Shown piece after piece: positions 5,253-5,898 of a DNA stretch of 5,898 bases. Below the pieces are notes generated by a model. That model searched no databases and was not told the DNA's origin. It saw only the letters and a list, made by a program, of their open reading frames with translations. Position numbers and translations under genes: made by a program. The stretch is taken from positions 1-5,898 of the forward strand of contig JAHFCD010000171.1 in assembly GCA_023249695.1 (NCBI GenBank), in the 5' to 3' direction. The DNA comes from Elusimicrobiota bacterium (lineage in GTDB: Bacteria; Elusimicrobiota; Elusimicrobia; UBA1565; UBA9628). Numbering within the stretch: position 1 is the stretch's first letter; each line of letters begins with the position of its first letter.

Positions 5253-5898
5253 ATGGCGATCATAAAGAAATCGGACCTGCTCAAGGAAGAGATCCAGCAC
5301 ATCGACATCACCAAGCACGACATGCGTCCTCTCGTCGAAGCCTACTCGAAGATGTCCTTCTCCGCCCGCGACCTCGCGCGCGCGAGCAACATCTACGACA
5401 AGATGCTCGCCGACAAGGAATGCGGGGTGATTCTCTGCCTGGCCGGTTCCCTGTTCTCCGCCGGGCTGAAGAAAATCGTCTGGCAAATGATCGAGAGCAA
5501 CATGGTGGACGCGATCGTCTCCACCGGCGCCAACATCGTCGACCAGGACTTCTTCGAAGCCCTCGGCTACAAGCACTACAAGGGCTCGAAGTGGGAAGAC
5601 GACATGGCCCTGCGCGGCGCGCGCATCGACCGCATCTACGACACCTTCATCGACGAGGATCAGCTCGGCGCCTGCGACAACGTCATCTCCGACATCATCG
5701 GAACCTTGAAGCCGAAGCCTTACTCCTCGCGCGAGATCGTCGAGGAGCTGGGCAAGTATCTCGTGAAGAAGTGCAAGGTCAAGGACTCGATCGTGCTCGC
5801 CGCGTACAAGAAGGGCGTTCCGATCTTCATCACCGCCCTCTCGGACTGCTCGGCCGGCTTCGGCTTCCTGCACCACCAGTGGCACAATCCCGACAGCC
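5253..5898 (+). CDS. Deoxyhypusine synthase family protein (N-terminal part; runs off the right edge)
   Basis: The first 215 codons of a gene open to the window end, starting MAIIKKSDLLKEEI. Family signatures are clear: HIDITKHD (16-23), a helical stretch FSARDLARASNIYDKML, ILCLAGSLFSAGLKK (60-74), the NAD-binding-type STGANIVDQDFFEALG (90-105), IDRIYDTFIDE (125-135), KPYSSREIVEELG, and SDCSAGFGF (197-205). Deoxyhypusine synthase moves the aminobutyl group of spermidine, with NAD, onto a lysine of eIF5A in eukaryotes and archaea. Bacteria lack eIF5A, so bacterial members of this family probably use another acceptor, such as a polyamine (homospermidine-synthase-like) or an unknown protein; the substrate cannot be told here. 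The catalytic lysine and the C-terminal NAD-binding part lie beyond 5898. The gene diverges from the exported HAD-like protein, and no functional link between the two is evident. Confidence 0.9.
   Translation, partial: MAIIKKSDLLKEEIQHIDITKHDMRPLVEAYSKMSFSARDLARASNIYDKMLADKECGVILCLAGSLFSAGLKKIVWQMIESNMVDAIVSTGANIVDQDFFEALGYKHYKGSKWEDDMALRGARIDRIYDTFIDEDQLGACDNVISDIIGTLKPKPYSSREIVEELGKYLVKKCKVKDSIVLAAYKKGVPIFITALSDCSAGFGFLHHQWHNPDS

Noticed and set aside
4152..5885. Minus-strand open frame (577 codons) across the deoxyhypusine-synthase-like and HAD-like genes
   Set aside because: It is antisense to one recognised gene and out of frame with another, and crosses the AT-rich promoter region; no recognisable domain.

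Overview
The window is a high-GC bacterial chromosome segment, densely coded, with very short intergenic gaps, several 1-4 base gene overlaps and GTG starts. No rRNA, tRNA, mobile element or CRISPR array is visible, so the phylum cannot be fixed. The mix of an arsenosugar cluster and a bacterial deoxyhypusine-synthase-like gene would fit an environmental high-GC lineage such as Elusimicrobiota, Myxococcota or a related group, but this is only a guess.

Left part (1-1502): an arsenosugar biosynthesis locus. A family 2 glycosyltransferase starts at 123 and runs leftward out of the window. Diverging from it are a small AhpD-like peroxidase-like gene (157-498) and, overlapping it by 4 bases, the radical SAM gene arsS (495-1502). 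ArsS is the enzyme that attaches the 5'-deoxyadenosyl group to methylated arsenic. The ArsS here carries cysteine at the C-terminal site that is selenocysteine in some relatives. The arsenite methyltransferase ArsM, the expected partner, is not in the window.

Middle part (1499-4006): a leftward operon, read in the order small unknown protein (99 aa), short-chain dehydrogenase, aldehyde dehydrogenase. The genes are joined by a 4-base ATGA overlap and a 1-base gap. A sigma70-like promoter (TTGACA / TACAGT, 18-base spacer) and a good Shine-Dalgarno sequence precede the first gene. The dehydrogenase pair probably oxidises an alcohol or aldehyde in two NAD(P)-dependent steps; the substrate is unknown. 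The operon meets arsS tail to tail, the two stop codons sharing one CTAG.

Right part (4091-5898): a leftward gene for an exported 364-residue protein that looks like a HAD-family phosphatase whose catalytic motifs have been lost. Diverging from it is the first 215 codons of a deoxyhypusine-synthase-family protein. The two share a 67-base, locally AT-rich promoter region that contains an imperfect inverted repeat.

The points most worth following up are the secreted HAD pseudo-phosphatase, the unknown small protein heading the dehydrogenase operon, the substituted residue in ArsS, and the inverted repeat in the divergent promoter.
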